64,000 nucleotides of DNA from Saccharopolyspora dendranthemae (GCF_007829955.1 NZ_VIWX01000006.1:372001-436000), one strand, 5' to 3'; shown: positions 19,922 through 29,700, numbered from the stretch's first letter. Notes: generated by a model not told the origin, from the sequence alone. Numbers and translations: made by a program.

Positions 19922-21709
19922 TCACCGGACGGCGAGTGATCCCACGACCTGTTCGCAAGCGCGAACGACCTCGTCCTTCCCGGCCGGTCCGTACTTGCAG
20001 CCCACGCTCAGTTTGAATTGACCTTTGTACAGCGTGTACCACTCGACCGTCGCCTCAGGCAGGGTTTCCCGGTAGTACACGACGTCTCGTCCGGCGAAGC
20101 TGGTGGACGGCGTGAACAGTGAGAACTTCTCGCCCGCCGCAACGCTTTTCTCGTACTCCCCGCGCAGCAGCTGGACGGCCCGGGTGCGGTCGCCGTCGGT
20201 GTCGAAGGTCAGCCGCCCCTCCTCGACCGCGATGAGCGATCCCTGCGGCGCGTCTCCCGGCTCGATGAGGGTCTGGAACTTCGCCGGATCGCCGCCCACG
20301 TCGCGCCAGCTGCCCGGATGCGCGAACTGGTAGTCGTACTTCGCCGTCTGCTGCGCGGGCACGAGCGGTTCGGCCTGCGGCCGTTGACCGGACAGCAGCA
20401 GCACCGTGATCCCGGCCACCGCCGCGAGCACCACCGCACCGGCGCCGACCAGCCACGGCGTTTTCCGCTTGCGCTTGAGCTTCGGGCGCTTGGTCACCGG
20501 CCGGGTCGGTTCGTCGCCGGTCATGACCACCGGCCGGGGGTGGCTTCCCGAATCTCCCCTGATCGGCTGGTGGCCGGGGACCGGGTAGTCGCGGACGGTC
20601 GTGCCGGCCCAGGTCCCGGTGGGAGCCAGGCCGCCGCTGCGTCCCGGGTCGAGCCGCACGGCGCGCAAAGCGCCCCGGGCGACCACGGTTTCGGGCTGGT
20701 CGAGGGTTGCCGGGACGACGCCGGTCCGCTCGTGGATCAGTCGCGCGACCATCGGCACCCGGCTCGAACCGCCCACCAGGAACACCCCGGCGAGCTGTCT
20801 TCGCGCGACCTGCCCGTCGCGCAACGTCGTCAGCACGAGCTCGGCGGCCTTCGCCAGCGGCGCGGCGATGAGCTTCTCCAGGTCGGCGCGCGTGACGTGG
20901 GCGTCGGAGAACGGCGGTGGCATGGGGACGTCGGTGTAGGCGTGGCGGGACAGGGTCTCCTTGGCACCGCGCACGTCCTGCCGCAGCACGCGGCGGCGTC
21001 GGCGATCGGGCATCTCGCGGCCCTCGACGAGCTTGCGCCACGCGTCCGGGTCGATGCCGCCGACGAGCTTGCCGACGTGTTCCAGCAGCAGCTGGTCGAT
21101 GTCGGCGCCACCGAAGTTCGGTTCCCCCCTGGTCGCCAGGACCTGGAAGGACGCGCCCTGCTTGCGCACCACGGACGCGTCGACCGTGCCGCCGCCGAGG
21201 TCGAGGACGGCCAGCGCACCGCCATCGGGCAGACCGTTGCCCGCCGAGTGGAAGACGGCCGCGGCGACCGGTTCGGGCACCAGGACGATCTCCTTGCCCA
21301 GGCCGGTCGCGGCCTGCCGGAGCTCCGCCGAGCGCACAGCACCCCAGTCGGCGGGATGAGTGAGGACGAGCAGGTCGACGGCCGCGCCACCGGCGAATCG
21401 GCGGGCCTCGCCGACCGCGCGCTGCAGGACGGCGCGGATGACGTCGCCGACCTTGAGCACGGTGCTGCCGAGGAGCAGTTCGCCCTCGTCGATGCGGCGC
21501 TTGGGGTGCGGCTCGAATCGGGCGGGGTCGACCGCCGCCTGCCGCTCAGCCTCGTGCCCGACGAACAACGTGCCGTCCGCTGCGGCGAACACCGCCGAAG
21601 GCACCAACGGCTGCCCGTCGATGACGACCACCTGTGGTTCAGCGCCGCCGACCGAGACCACCGTGCATGTGCTCGATGTGCCGAAGTCGATCGAGACGTG
21701 CAGGGACAC
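19922..21709 (-). CDS. Hsp70-like type VII secretion-associated protein (Rv3446c-like)
   Basis: 595 aa. The N-terminal 370 residues form an actin/Hsp70-type ATPase fold with phosphate loop IDFGTSST (7-14), LDLGGGTVD (169-177) and VGGSSRVP (312-319). The Hsp70 peptide-binding domain is missing. Instead there is a proline-rich, basic linker, one membrane helix (about 418-440) and an extracytoplasmic domain of about 150 aa like the C-terminal part of Rv3446c-type ESX proteins. An ATP-driven sensor or chaperone on the membrane is plausible. The GTG at 21709 has GGAG six bases upstream; an ATG at 21721 is the alternative. Confidence 0.85.
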   Translation of the reverse strand: MSLHVSIDFGTSSTCTVVSVGGAEPQVVVIDGQPLVPSAVFAAADGTLFVGHEAERQAAVDPARFEPHPKRRIDEGELLLGSTVLKVGDVIRAVLQRAVGEARRFAGGAAVDLLVLTHPADWGAVRSAELRQAATGLGKEIVLVPEPVAAAVFHSAGNGLPDGGALAVLDLGGGTVDASVVRKQGASFQVLATRGEPNFGGADIDQLLLEHVGKLVGGIDPDAWRKLVEGREMPDRRRRRVLRQDVRGAKETLSRHAYTDVPMPPPFSDAHVTRADLEKLIAAPLAKAAELVLTTLRDGQVARRQLAGVFLVGGSSRVPMVARLIHERTGVVPATLDQPETVVARGALRAVRLDPGRSGGLAPTGTWAGTTVRDYPVPGHQPIRGDSGSHPRPVVMTGDEPTRPVTKRPKLKRKRKTPWLVGAGAVVLAAVAGITVLLLSGQRPQAEPLVPAQQTAKYDYQFAHPGSWRDVGGDPAKFQTLIEPGDAPQGSLIAVEEGRLTFDTDGDRTRAVQLLRGEYEKSVAAGEKFSLFTPSTSFAGRDVVYYRETLPEATVEWYTLYKGQFKLSVGCKYGPAGKDEVVRACEQVVGSLAVR

Positions 21710-21885
21710 CCAGAACTCCATTCACCGTCGCCGAAGCGCTCGCCAGCGGCGACGTCGTCATCCGGCCCCGCCGTCCCGGCGGTGCCGTCCCCCCGGATGA
21801 GCACCCTAGAGCCCACGGGCGCCCACGCACCAACATCCTCCCGCAACCAGCCGACGACGGTGCGTGATCGACCGGATAAGGAGGG

Positions 21886-22701
21886 TCAGGCCTTGGCGAG
21901 GGCGCGGACTTCGGCGACTCGGTTCTCGAGAGCGGAGGTGAGTTCTGGTGCGCCGAGGCCCGCGAGGACGAGCTCCGGGCCCACACCGGGGCGTTGCGCC
22001 TGGGTGAGGCCGTAGCGGCCGTCCGGTTCCGGGGCGTCGAACCACTTCAGCACCGCGGAGCGGTGGGTGCGGCCGTAGCGGTCGCGGAGGTTGGCCGTGA
22101 ACTGGCCGTCCCGGTGGTGCGGGGCCTCCACGAAGTTCCGCAGCGCTTCAGCGGCGGGAGCCTTGCGCGGGCCCGAGGACTGCATGTGGTCGATGCTCTC
22201 GAAGTCGTCCGCAGGCCTCCGCACGACCATGTCGGCCGACGGAACGGCCAGGCGCGGGCGCTTGCCGACCGGTGCCGGAGGCATGCCCTGCACCGCAGCC
22301 GCCCCCACCGACGTCCGCGGCAGAACCGATATCCGCAGGTCACCGCCGTAGTTCTCGGCGTCCCCGGATTGCTGGACGAGCAGCAGCGCGCCCTGCTCGG
22401 TGGCCACCGACAGCAGCCGGAACGGGGAATCGGTGCTCTCGTCGGGCATCCACAGCCCTTCGATCCACAAGCCGGGCTTGGCGAGCTGCCCGAGGACTTC
22501 CGCGAACCGCTGGGTCAACCCGCTCTGCGCGAGCAGACCGGCTTTCTGCAGTTCAGGCACGGCCCGTTGGCGAAGTACGGCACGCTCTTCGAGCGTCTCA
22601 CCGTGCGAGCGAACGGAGATCGGGAACGGGTGCTCGTCGAACCCGCCGATCTCCCAGCACAGGTCGAACCACAGCGGTGGCAGCAGCCAACGCTCGGACA
22701 C
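21886..22701 (-). CDS. EspG-family ESX chaperone
   Basis: 271 aa, cytosolic. The opening LPPLWFDLCWEIGG, the middle strand block (FRLLSVATEQGALLLVQQ) and the late YGRTHRSA/GRYGLTQ segment fit the EspG fold. EspG binds the tip of PPE-type substrates and keeps them soluble for the ESX channel. The PPE-like gene is immediately upstream on the same strand, which supports that job. Start GTG at 22701 after GGGGGAGGAAGC. EspG is not part of the tuberculosis ESX-4 locus, so its presence here is notable. Confidence 0.82.
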   Translation of the reverse strand: MSERWLLPPLWFDLCWEIGGFDEHPFPISVRSHGETLEERAVLRQRAVPELQKAGLLAQSGLTQRFAEVLGQLAKPGLWIEGLWMPDESTDSPFRLLSVATEQGALLLVQQSGDAENYGGDLRISVLPRTSVGAAAVQGMPPAPVGKRPRLAVPSADMVVRRPADDFESIDHMQSSGPRKAPAAEALRNFVEAPHHRDGQFTANLRDRYGRTHRSAVLKWFDAPEPDGRYGLTQAQRPGVGPELVLAGLGAPELTSALENRVAEVRALAKA

Positions 22702-22730
22702 GCTTCCTCCCCCAGCTACTGAAGATCATG

Positions 22731-22765
22731 GGTGGGGGGAAGTTTTCATGAAAACTTCCCCCACC
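22731..22765 (-). terminator. Strong hairpin between PPE-like gene and espG-type gene
   Basis: A nearly perfect stem starting GGTGGGGGGAAGTTTTC closes over ATG into its complement (six G in one arm, five C in the other). It sits 5 bp after the PPE-like stop. It could terminate most transcripts after the substrate gene, letting less chaperone be made, or protect the mRNA end (inference). Confidence 0.7.
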
Positions 22766-22769
22766 CTCG

Positions 22770-24131
22770 TCACTCGCCGAAGACCGGTGGCGCGGTCTTG
22801 GGCATGTCGTCCATCCAGATGTCTTCTTGCTCTTCGAGCCACGAGGGACGCTCGTGCTCGGCGTCTTCTCCGCCGCCCTGACCGCCGCGGCCCGCACCCG
22901 CTCCGGCACCGGCACCGGCACCTCCGGCACCACGGCCGCCCGCTCCGGCACCTGCGGCACCACCGGCAGCGCCGCCTGCGCCGAGTCCGCCCATGCCGGC
23001 CCGGCCACCAGCGCCCATGCCACCGCCGGCCTTGCCTCCGGCACCCATGCCGCCACCGGCGCCACGAGCGCCGCCCATGCCTCCGGCCCCGCGACCGGCA
23101 CCCGCGCCCGCACCGGGCGGCATGGCGCCGGCGAACCCGCCGGGCTGGCCACCCGCCCCGGGCGGAGTCGTGCCGGGCTGCCCACCGCCACCGATGCCGG
23201 GACCGGCCGGGGACGGCGAGGCCCACTGAGAACTGCTCTGAGCGGGAGCGGAACCACCGCTGGAACCGGACGAGCCCGAGCCGCTGCCGGATCCGCTGCC
23301 GCTGCCGCTCCCGGAACCACTGCCGGAATAGCCGCTACCGGTTCCGGTTCCGGGACCGCCGGGCGTCTCGCCTCCAGGCGGGGGTGGTGGCGGAGCCAGC
23401 GGGTTCACCGGCGGCGGGAACGTCGGAGTGCTGGAGTCGACGCCCTGGTAGCCCTTGCCGTAGACGTTCTCCGCGACCTGGCGAGCCTGCTGATCGGCTT
23501 CCTTCTGCTCCCGCATCTGCGCGGCGCCGTCCATCAGACCGCCGACGGGCGAGACCATCGCCGACACCGCGGTGCGCGCGCCGTCGTACCCGGCGGGTTC
23601 CTGGATGGAGGCCTTGGTCTGCTCTGCGGCGACCCCGGCCTCCTGGATCTTCAGGCCCGTTCCGCGAACGGAGTCGCCGAAGGCACGGCCCCACTCCTGC
23701 AGCGGCTTCGCCGCGTTGAGCCCGGCCTCCGCGGCCTGCCCCCGCATCCCGTCACCAGCAGCGGCGCGGGTCCGCTGATCGAGGTCACCGAGCGATTCGG
23801 TGATCATCTGGCCGAGCTTTTCCCACGCCTGCCCGGAACGGTTGATCGCCTCGATGTTCAAAGACGGTTTCAGCTGACTGGCCAAGCGTGCCTGGTCCCA
23901 GTTCTGCCAGTTGTCCTGCTGGGTGATCGACGTGGGGTCGTGGCCGTTGACCTGGAGGTTCTGCTGCTGCTGGGTGAGCGCCTTCAGATCCTGGCGCCCG
24001 GCCTTGGCAGCGTCCTCCCGCGCGAGCCGAGCCTCCTCCTGCACGGAGGTCTCACCACCGGCGACACCGACGAACGCGTCCTTGGCGGACGAGCCGACGT
24101 CGCCGACGAAGTCGGTGAACTGGTTCCCCAT
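22770..24131 (-). CDS. PPE-like ESX substrate with Gly/Ser/Ala-rich tail
   Basis: 453 aa. Residues 1-200 are helical with PPE/WXG-like spacing: paired Trp at NWQNWDQ, SGQAWEKLGQ, and MRGQAAEAG where W-x-G is usual. From about 230 the chain is disordered: a polyproline stretch, a GSGSGS run, then Gly/Ala/Met repeats. The end reads PSWLEEQEDIWMDD then APPVFGE, an acidic-plus-PPVxG tail also seen in part in another ESX protein of this window. Start ATG at 24131 behind GAGGGGGAACGAC. The neighbour downstream is the EspG chaperone. Classification as PPE-like is inferred from pattern, not from a search. Confidence 0.7.
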   Translation of the reverse strand: MGNQFTDFVGDVGSSAKDAFVGVAGGETSVQEEARLAREDAAKAGRQDLKALTQQQQNLQVNGHDPTSITQQDNWQNWDQARLASQLKPSLNIEAINRSGQAWEKLGQMITESLGDLDQRTRAAAGDGMRGQAAEAGLNAAKPLQEWGRAFGDSVRGTGLKIQEAGVAAEQTKASIQEPAGYDGARTAVSAMVSPVGGLMDGAAQMREQKEADQQARQVAENVYGKGYQGVDSSTPTFPPPVNPLAPPPPPPGGETPGGPGTGTGSGYSGSGSGSGSGSGSGSGSGSSGSSGGSAPAQSSSQWASPSPAGPGIGGGGQPGTTPPGAGGQPGGFAGAMPPGAGAGAGRGAGGMGGARGAGGGMGAGGKAGGGMGAGGRAGMGGLGAGGAAGGAAGAGAGGRGAGGAGAGAGAGAGRGGQGGGEDAEHERPSWLEEQEDIWMDDMPKTAPPVFGE

Positions 24132-24152
24132 GTCGTTCCCCCTCGACAGTTC

Positions 24153-24692
24153 CTACTTCGGCAGCTTCGACTCGACGGCCTGCGCGATCTCCTTGGCCTT
24201 GCCGCAGGTCTCCTCGTCACTCGGCATCTTGTCCGAGCTGTAGGTGATGTCGACGATCACCGAACCAGAACCGACATACATGATCTGGCGGCAACCACCC
24301 AAACCCTTACCGCCCAAAGCAATACCGGCGAAACCGCTGTGCGCGCCGACCTGGTTCGGAGTGAACTGGTCGAACTGGTCTCGTTGCCCCTGCCAATACT
24401 TCTCGTCGCTGGTCTCCGCCTTCAGCACACCGAACTCAACGTCCTGACCACGGAAGTCACACCCGACCTCCCCGACACCAAGATCGCTCGGTACCCCGGG
24501 AAACGAACCACCGAAGGACTGGACTTGGTCCGCGGGCAGCGCTGTGCACGGGTCGAAGCTCTTCAGCGCGCCGTTGTCCGCCTCACCGGCTGGCTGGCCG
24601 GGGGTACCTTGACCACCCGAGCATCCAGCGATCAACAACGCCGTCGCAGCGAACAGCGCGCTGCCCATAGTCGCCTTGTGCATACCCACCAT
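24153..24692 (-). CDS. DUF3558-type lipoprotein
   Basis: About 179 aa. The N-terminus is a lipoprotein signal peptide with lipobox LIAGC near residue 25. The mature part has the layout of DUF3558 proteins: FDPCTALPADQV, then GCDFRG, a mid GLGGCRQ and a late TCGKAKEIAQAV, giving four conserved cysteines and so probably two disulfides. DUF3558 lipoproteins sit on the outer face of the membrane beside actinobacterial export or regulatory genes; the role is unknown. ATG at 24692 is used; ATG at 24683 is possible. The gene lies within the ESX operon, 21 bp before the PPE-like gene. Confidence 0.8.
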   Translation of the reverse strand: MVGMHKATMGSALFAATALLIAGCSGGQGTPGQPAGEADNGALKSFDPCTALPADQVQSFGGSFPGVPSDLGVGEVGCDFRGQDVEFGVLKAETSDEKYWQGQRDQFDQFTPNQVGAHSGFAGIALGGKGLGGCRQIMYVGSGSVIVDITYSSDKMPSDEETCGKAKEIAQAVESKLPK

Positions 24693-24696
24693 CAGA

Positions 24697-25101
24697 TCAG
24701 ACTTTCGGAAGATTTCGAGCGTTTTCGTCATCGGTATTCTGCATGTCACGCGCGGAATCCCTGTACGCCTGCGCCATGTCACGCAGGGTCTGCTCCATCT
24801 TTCGAAGGATGGGCAGAAGTCCCGCCCCGGACTCCTGCTTGGGCTGCACCTTCTCGTTGAACTTGTTCTCCAAGTCATGCCCGATGAAGCAGTCGCCGTA
24901 GGCGTTGCGGGTGAGCAATCGCTGCCCGTTCCGGTAAAACCCACGGAAGTCGTCGGCCTTCTCGTCATAGACCTTGGCCACAGCTTCGGCCCGCTCGGGA
25001 TCCATCACGAGTTGGCCGTTGTCGACGGCCGCGCGCAGGCCGTCCGACTGACCCTGCAGCGCTGAGGCGCCGGCGGCCAAGCCTTCCATCCCGGTGGTCA
25101 T
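24697..25101 (-). CDS. ESX-associated small helical protein
   Basis: 134 aa, all helical: MEGLAAGASALQGQSDGLRAAV opens an EspC/WXG-type hairpin, followed by charged helices and a polar tail. One Cys (GDCFIGHD). The lipoprotein start lies within 5 bp of its stop. It is the first gene of the operon lipoprotein - PPE-like - EspG and is probably either a co-substrate or a small adaptor. Not recognised beyond the ESX-like architecture. Confidence 0.65.
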   Translation of the reverse strand: MTTGMEGLAAGASALQGQSDGLRAAVDNGQLVMDPERAEAVAKVYDEKADDFRGFYRNGQRLLTRNAYGDCFIGHDLENKFNEKVQPKQESGAGLLPILRKMEQTLRDMAQAYRDSARDMQNTDDENARNLPKV

Positions 25102-25240
25102 CGAGTGCCCCCTCCACGTTCGTGATCACGACCGTCACTCAGATGAGCGATCACGAAGGCAGAGAGTACAAGTCGGGCTCCGCTGCCGGGGACAGTTTTG
25201 AGGGAGCTGGATCACACACCGACCGAACAGCCGAGCAGGT

Positions 25241-25426
25241 TCACCGGGAACGGCGCAGCCCCATCACGAAATCGGCCCAACGCTGCGCGGGGAACACCAG
25301 CACATCGCCCTCGCGGTTCTTCGAGTCGCGGACTCCGACCCGCTCCCGCGCCACCGCGACCTCGACGCAGTCGCCTTCAGCGCCGCTGCGGGAGGACTTC
25401 TTCCAGCCGGCTAAGTCGCTGGTCAT
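25241..25426 (-). CDS. DUF397 protein
   Basis: 61 aa. The pattern GWKKSSRSGAEGDCVEVA then VGVRDSKNREGDVLVFP and WADFV is the complete DUF397 domain. Such proteins are the usual small partners of DUF5753-type helix-turn-helix regulators in actinobacteria, where some pairs behave like toxin-antitoxin or developmental switches. ATG at 25426 overlaps the regulator's stop as ATGA, so the two are made together. Confidence 0.93.
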   Translation of the reverse strand: MTSDLAGWKKSSRSGAEGDCVEVAVARERVGVRDSKNREGDVLVFPAQRWADFVMGLRRSR

Positions 25427-26265
25427 GTCGCCTCGCTCTCGTACTTCAGAACGTACGAGTCGAGTATGGCGCCGGAAGACGCGGAATCAGATGCCTGAGA
25501 CTCCAACAATCCAACTGAATCCAGGAAGAGCTCCACGTCATCCGGGGAGTCGATGAAGGCTCCCGACCGGCGAGCCTCGATGTAGACCACTGGGCGCGAA
25601 CGCTCGAACTCGAAGAGCACGAACGCGCCGCTCAACCCGGCGTGCGCACCGACCGATCGCGGGAGCACCCGGATCTCCACGTTCTCCGTGCGACTCGCCG
25701 ACTGCACGTGCCGCAGTTGCTCCGCCATCACGTCGGCACCGCCGACCGGGCGGGCGAACACGGCCTCGTCGACGAACACACGCAGTTCGACGGGGTTGGA
25801 GCGCGTCAAGATCGCTTGCCGCTTCAAGCGAATCGGCACTCGCTCATCAACGTCGGCCGCATCGACCCCGGAGAGCGTCATGATCTCCCGGGCGTACTCC
25901 TCGGTCTGCAGGACGCCCGGGATCAGGTTGAGCTGGACACTGGTGATCCGCTTGGCGCGTTGTTCGGCGTCGAGGAGGGCCGTCAGCTGCTCCGGGATGT
26001 CGCGACCGACTTCCCACCACGCGGGCTCACGGATCTCGCGGGCCAACTTGATCAGGCGGTCGCGCTCGGAACCGTTCACCTTGAGGGCTGTGAGGATCGC
26101 TTCGACGCTCTCGACGTGAATTCCGCGGCGCGCGGTTTCGAGCCGACTCACCTTGGCTTCCGACCAGCCCAGCATTCGCGAGAGCTCCCTCGCCGTCAGC
26201 CCGGTCGCCGTTCGTGCGGCACGGAGCTCCTTCGCGAGCGCACGTGCCCTTGGGGTGTCGGCCAT
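25423..26265 (-). CDS. Helix-turn-helix regulator with DUF5753 domain
   Basis: 280 aa. Residues 8-62 are an XRE-type DNA-binding domain (LTARELSRMLGWSEAKVSRLE). The rest is the DUF5753 sensor domain with PGVLQTEEYAREIM, RQAIL and the typical IRVLPRSVGAHAGLSGAF. Forms a two-gene unit with the DUF397 gene and is divergent from a zinc-ribbon gene, the standard three-gene module in Saccharopolyspora-like genomes. It lies between two arms of the ESX locus and may control them, though no direct evidence is present. Confidence 0.93.
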   Translation of the reverse strand: MADTPRARALAKELRAARTATGLTARELSRMLGWSEAKVSRLETARRGIHVESVEAILTALKVNGSERDRLIKLAREIREPAWWEVGRDIPEQLTALLDAEQRAKRITSVQLNLIPGVLQTEEYAREIMTLSGVDAADVDERVPIRLKRQAILTRSNPVELRVFVDEAVFARPVGGADVMAEQLRHVQSASRTENVEIRVLPRSVGAHAGLSGAFVLFEFERSRPVVYIEARRSGAFIDSPDDVELFLDSVGLLESQASDSASSGAILDSYVLKYESEAT

Positions 26266-26376
26266 GACGACAGCTTACGAGCGACGAAGGGCCTTGCTGA
26301 CCTCCCTCTTTCGTGTAATTGATCAGCCTGAACACCGCTGGCAATCTTGCCAAAACGATCTCACTGGGGAGTTCCG

Positions 26377-26613
26377 ATGCCCGAATACCTGACCTACGTC
26401 TGGCGGCCCGTTCCCGGGCAGCGGCACGCGTTCCCGATCGCCGCCACGAAGCTCGACCCCGAGGGGACCGCGACCGCCTACTGCGGCGCCGAGGTCGAGG
26501 CGACGAAGCTCCACGACGTCGACGAGATCGCCTGGATCCTCGAACCCACCTGCATGACCTGCTGGCAGCGTCTCGCCGGTCGCTCACCAGGTCCCAGTTT
26601 TAGTCCAAACTGA
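26377..26613 (+). CDS. Small zinc-ribbon-type protein ending inside a repeat
   Basis: 78 aa from the ATG at 26377, which follows GGGGAG. The pattern YLTYVWRPVPGQRHAFP, AYCGAEV and TCMTCWQRL gives one Cys plus a Cys-x2-Cys pair, as in small actinobacterial zinc-finger proteins found beside DUF5753 regulators. The last seven codons and the TGA come from the 70-bp palindromic repeat, so the C-terminus (PSFSPN) was probably rewritten by insertion of the repeat. Function unknown. Confidence 0.75.
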   Translation: MPEYLTYVWRPVPGQRHAFPIAATKLDPEGTATAYCGAEVEATKLHDVDEIAWILEPTCMTCWQRLAGRSPGPSFSPN

Positions 26614-26661
26614 GCCGACATTTCGGGCACGAGAGGTCCTCGGTTTGGACTAAAACTGGGA
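26592..26661. repeat. 70-bp palindromic repeat, copy 2 of 4
   Basis: Same 70-bp size and 22-nt loop as the other copies; the right arm has two mismatches. It overlaps the 3' end of the zinc-ribbon gene and lies 73 bp from the eccC stop, at a convergent junction. The loop begins CGACATTTCGG, as in copy 4. Confidence 0.95.
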
Positions 26662-26680
26662 GCTGCCGCACCTCGCGCAC

Positions 26681-26722
26681 GAAGAAGGCCTCCCCCGGCC
26701 GGAACCGGGGGAGGCCTTCTTC
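26681..26722. terminator. Perfect 18-bp hairpin between zinc-ribbon gene and eccC
   Basis: GAAGAAGGCCTCCCCCGG pairs exactly with its complement across a 6-nt loop, 12 bp beyond the eccC stop. The outer GAAGAA/TTCTTC bases give a U-rich end on either strand, so it can act in both directions. Confidence 0.88.
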
Positions 26723-26734
26723 TTCGGCTTCAGA

Positions 26735-29700
26735 TCACTGCTGCTGCTCTTGGACCATGGCCGTCTGGATCATCTGCGGGCCGCCTCGCAGCGTGCGGCT
26801 GACGAGGGTGCCTCGGCCTGGCGGCAGCTGACGCGACTTGATGTTCGCGACCAGCTGGCCGTCGTCCTTGTTGGCGCTCATCGCGAGGCCGGGAGCCGAG
26901 GTCTCGCGCATCTTGCCGATGACGGGCTCGTAGAGCGCACGTCCCGCGCCACCGGAGTTGCGCGCCAGGATGACGTGCAGACCGACGTCGGACGCCTGCG
27001 GGATGAACTCCGCCAGCGGTGCCAGCGGGTTGTTGCCCTGCGGCGCGACCAGTTCGTAGTCGTCGACGACCACGAACAGCTCGGGGCCCTTCCACCAGGA
27101 GCGGTCGCGCAGCTGTTCCTGCGTGACGTCCGGTCCCGGCATGCGCTTCTTCAGCGAGCCGCACACGTCCTTGACGTTGGCCTTGAGCTGATCCGCGCTG
27201 ACCGAGTACTCCAGCAGGTGGGAGTTGAGGAAGCCCAGCATCGAACGCCGGTAGTCCACCAGCAGGATCAGCGCTTCCTTCGGCGTGTAGCGCTCGGTGA
27301 TGCCGCGCACGATGTTCTTCAGCAGCGCGGTCTTGCCCGACTCCCGCTCGCCGAACGCGTAGAAGTTCGGCTCGGCGCGGAAGTCCAGGTAGACCGGGTG
27401 CAGCCCGTCCTCGTTGATGCCGATCGGCACCAGCTTCGGGTTCGGCTGCTGCTCCGGGCGCGGAAGCTGCTGGTAGGGAAGCAGTTCCGGCAGCAGGCGG
27501 ACCTGCGGGGCCGGACGCCCCTTCCACGAGCTCTTGACCCGGTTGACCAGGTCCGCGACGCCGTCGGAGACGTCGTCGTTGTAGAGCTCCCAGCCCATCC
27601 GGGCAGGACGGCGCTCCTCCTCGGCGGCCTGCGTCTCGGCTTCGACGCGGTCACCGATGTTCTCGCTGTCCACACGCGGCAAGGCCGTCAGGAAGTGCAG
27701 CTTCGACTCGTGCATGCCGCGACCCGGACGACCCTGCGGGACCTTCACCGCGAACTTGCGGTCGATCTCCGACTCGCTCGGGTCACCCAGCCGGAGCTCG
27801 ATGCGCGTCTGGATCAGGTCCTTCATCGCCGGCCGGATCTCCGCCCAGCGGGACGCCGTGATGAACACGTGCACACCGAAGGCCAGACCGTTCGACGCCA
27901 GGTTCAGCACGTCCTGCTCGAGGGCTTCGAACTCCTCGCGGAACGCCCGCCACCCGTCGATGACCAGGAACAGGTCACCGTAGGGGTCGTCCTCGAACTC
28001 ACCGCGCCGCTTGCGGTTGCGGTAGTCGTTCATGCCCTCGATGCCGTGCTGCTGGAACCGGCCCTCCCGCTCGGACAGGACCGTCTTGAGCTCGGCGATC
28101 GACCGGCGCACCGTGTCCGGGTCGCGACGCGAACCGTAACCACCCACGTGCGGCAGACCCCGCAGCGTGGTCAGCGAACCACCACCGAGGTCGACGCAGT
28201 AGAACTGCATCTCCTGCGGCGTGTGGGTCAGCGCGGCCGAGGCGATGATCGTCCGGATCGTGTTCGACTTGCCCGAACCGACGCCGCCGACCACCGCACC
28301 GTGACCACCCTGACCCGACAGGTCCAGGGTCATCGCGTCCTGGCGCTGGTGGTACGGGACGTCGATGATGCCGATCGGGACCTGCAACCGGGAGCTGCCC
28401 GAATAGCCGGCGGCGGTGTAACCGCGGTCATCGGTCGACTGCAGCGGCGGCAGCAAGGTGTCCAAGGTGGCCGGTGCGTCCAGCGGCGACAACCAGACCT
28501 GGTGCGCCGGCGGAGCAGCGATCTTCTTGAACTTGTCGACGATGATCTGGAAGTCCGTGTACTCCGGATCCTGCGACTCGTCCTTGACCTCCGGCTCCTC
28601 GGAACTCTCCGGTTCCGGAGGCTTCTCGATGAAGTCGGGGATGAAGTAGCGCGGCATCTTCTCGCCGGTCACCGGCGAGGCCCCGCCCAGCATCGTCGGA
28701 CGACGACCGCTGGTCTGGTGCAGGTGGCCCGAGACGTAGGCCGCGCGGAAGCGGTCCATGCCGTTGGGGTGCTTGAGGTACCCGTGACCACCGGTGGCCG
28801 GTAGATCAGCGGCGTCCGGAACACCGATGGCGGCGCGGGATTCCGCGGCGTTGAAGGTCTTCAGACCGATCCGGTAGGACAGGTGCGAGTCGAGACCGCG
28901 CAGCTTGCCCTCTTCCAGCCGCTGCGACGCCAGCAGCAGGTGGACCTGCAGCGAACGACCCAGACGACCGATCATCACGAACAGCTCGGCGAATTCCGGC
29001 TGCTGGGACAGCAGCTCGGAGAACTCGTCGATGACCACGAACAGCGCCGGCAGCGGCTCCTGCGCGTGCTCGTCGCCCGCCTCGGCCATCTTCCGGTAGT
29101 CCCAGACGTTCTTCGCGCCCGCCTTGTTCAGGACTTCCTGGCGGCGGTTCATCTCACCGGCCAGCGCGTCCTGCATCCGGTCGATCAGCGAGCCGTCGCC
29201 CTCCAGGTTGGAGATCGACGCCGACACGTGCGGGGTGTCGAACCCGTTGAAGGTCGCACCACCCTTGAAGTCGACCAGCACGAAGTTGAGCATCTGCGAC
29301 GAGTGCGTGGCCATCAGGCCCAGCACGATCGTGCGCAGGAACTCCGACTTACCGGAACCGGTCGCACCGATGCACAGGCCGTGCGGGCCCATGCCGCCCG
29401 ACGCGGTTTCCTTGATGTCCAGGTGCACGACCTCGCCCTGCTCACCAGGACCGATCGCGACCTTGTAGAGGTCATCGGTGGGACGCGGGCGCCACGCCTC
29501 GTTGAGGTCGAAGGTGACCACGTCACCCGCGAGACCCAGCTGCTCGATGTAGTTCAGCGGCGTGGTCAGCGGCTCGTAGCTGCCCGAGTCGGTGTCGAGC
29601 GCCGGTCCACCGGCCACCCGGTACGGGGCGAGCTGGCGGGCGAGCGACGTCGCCTCCTCCATGGTCAGCGAGTCCGGGCTGCCGAACCACTCCACACCGG

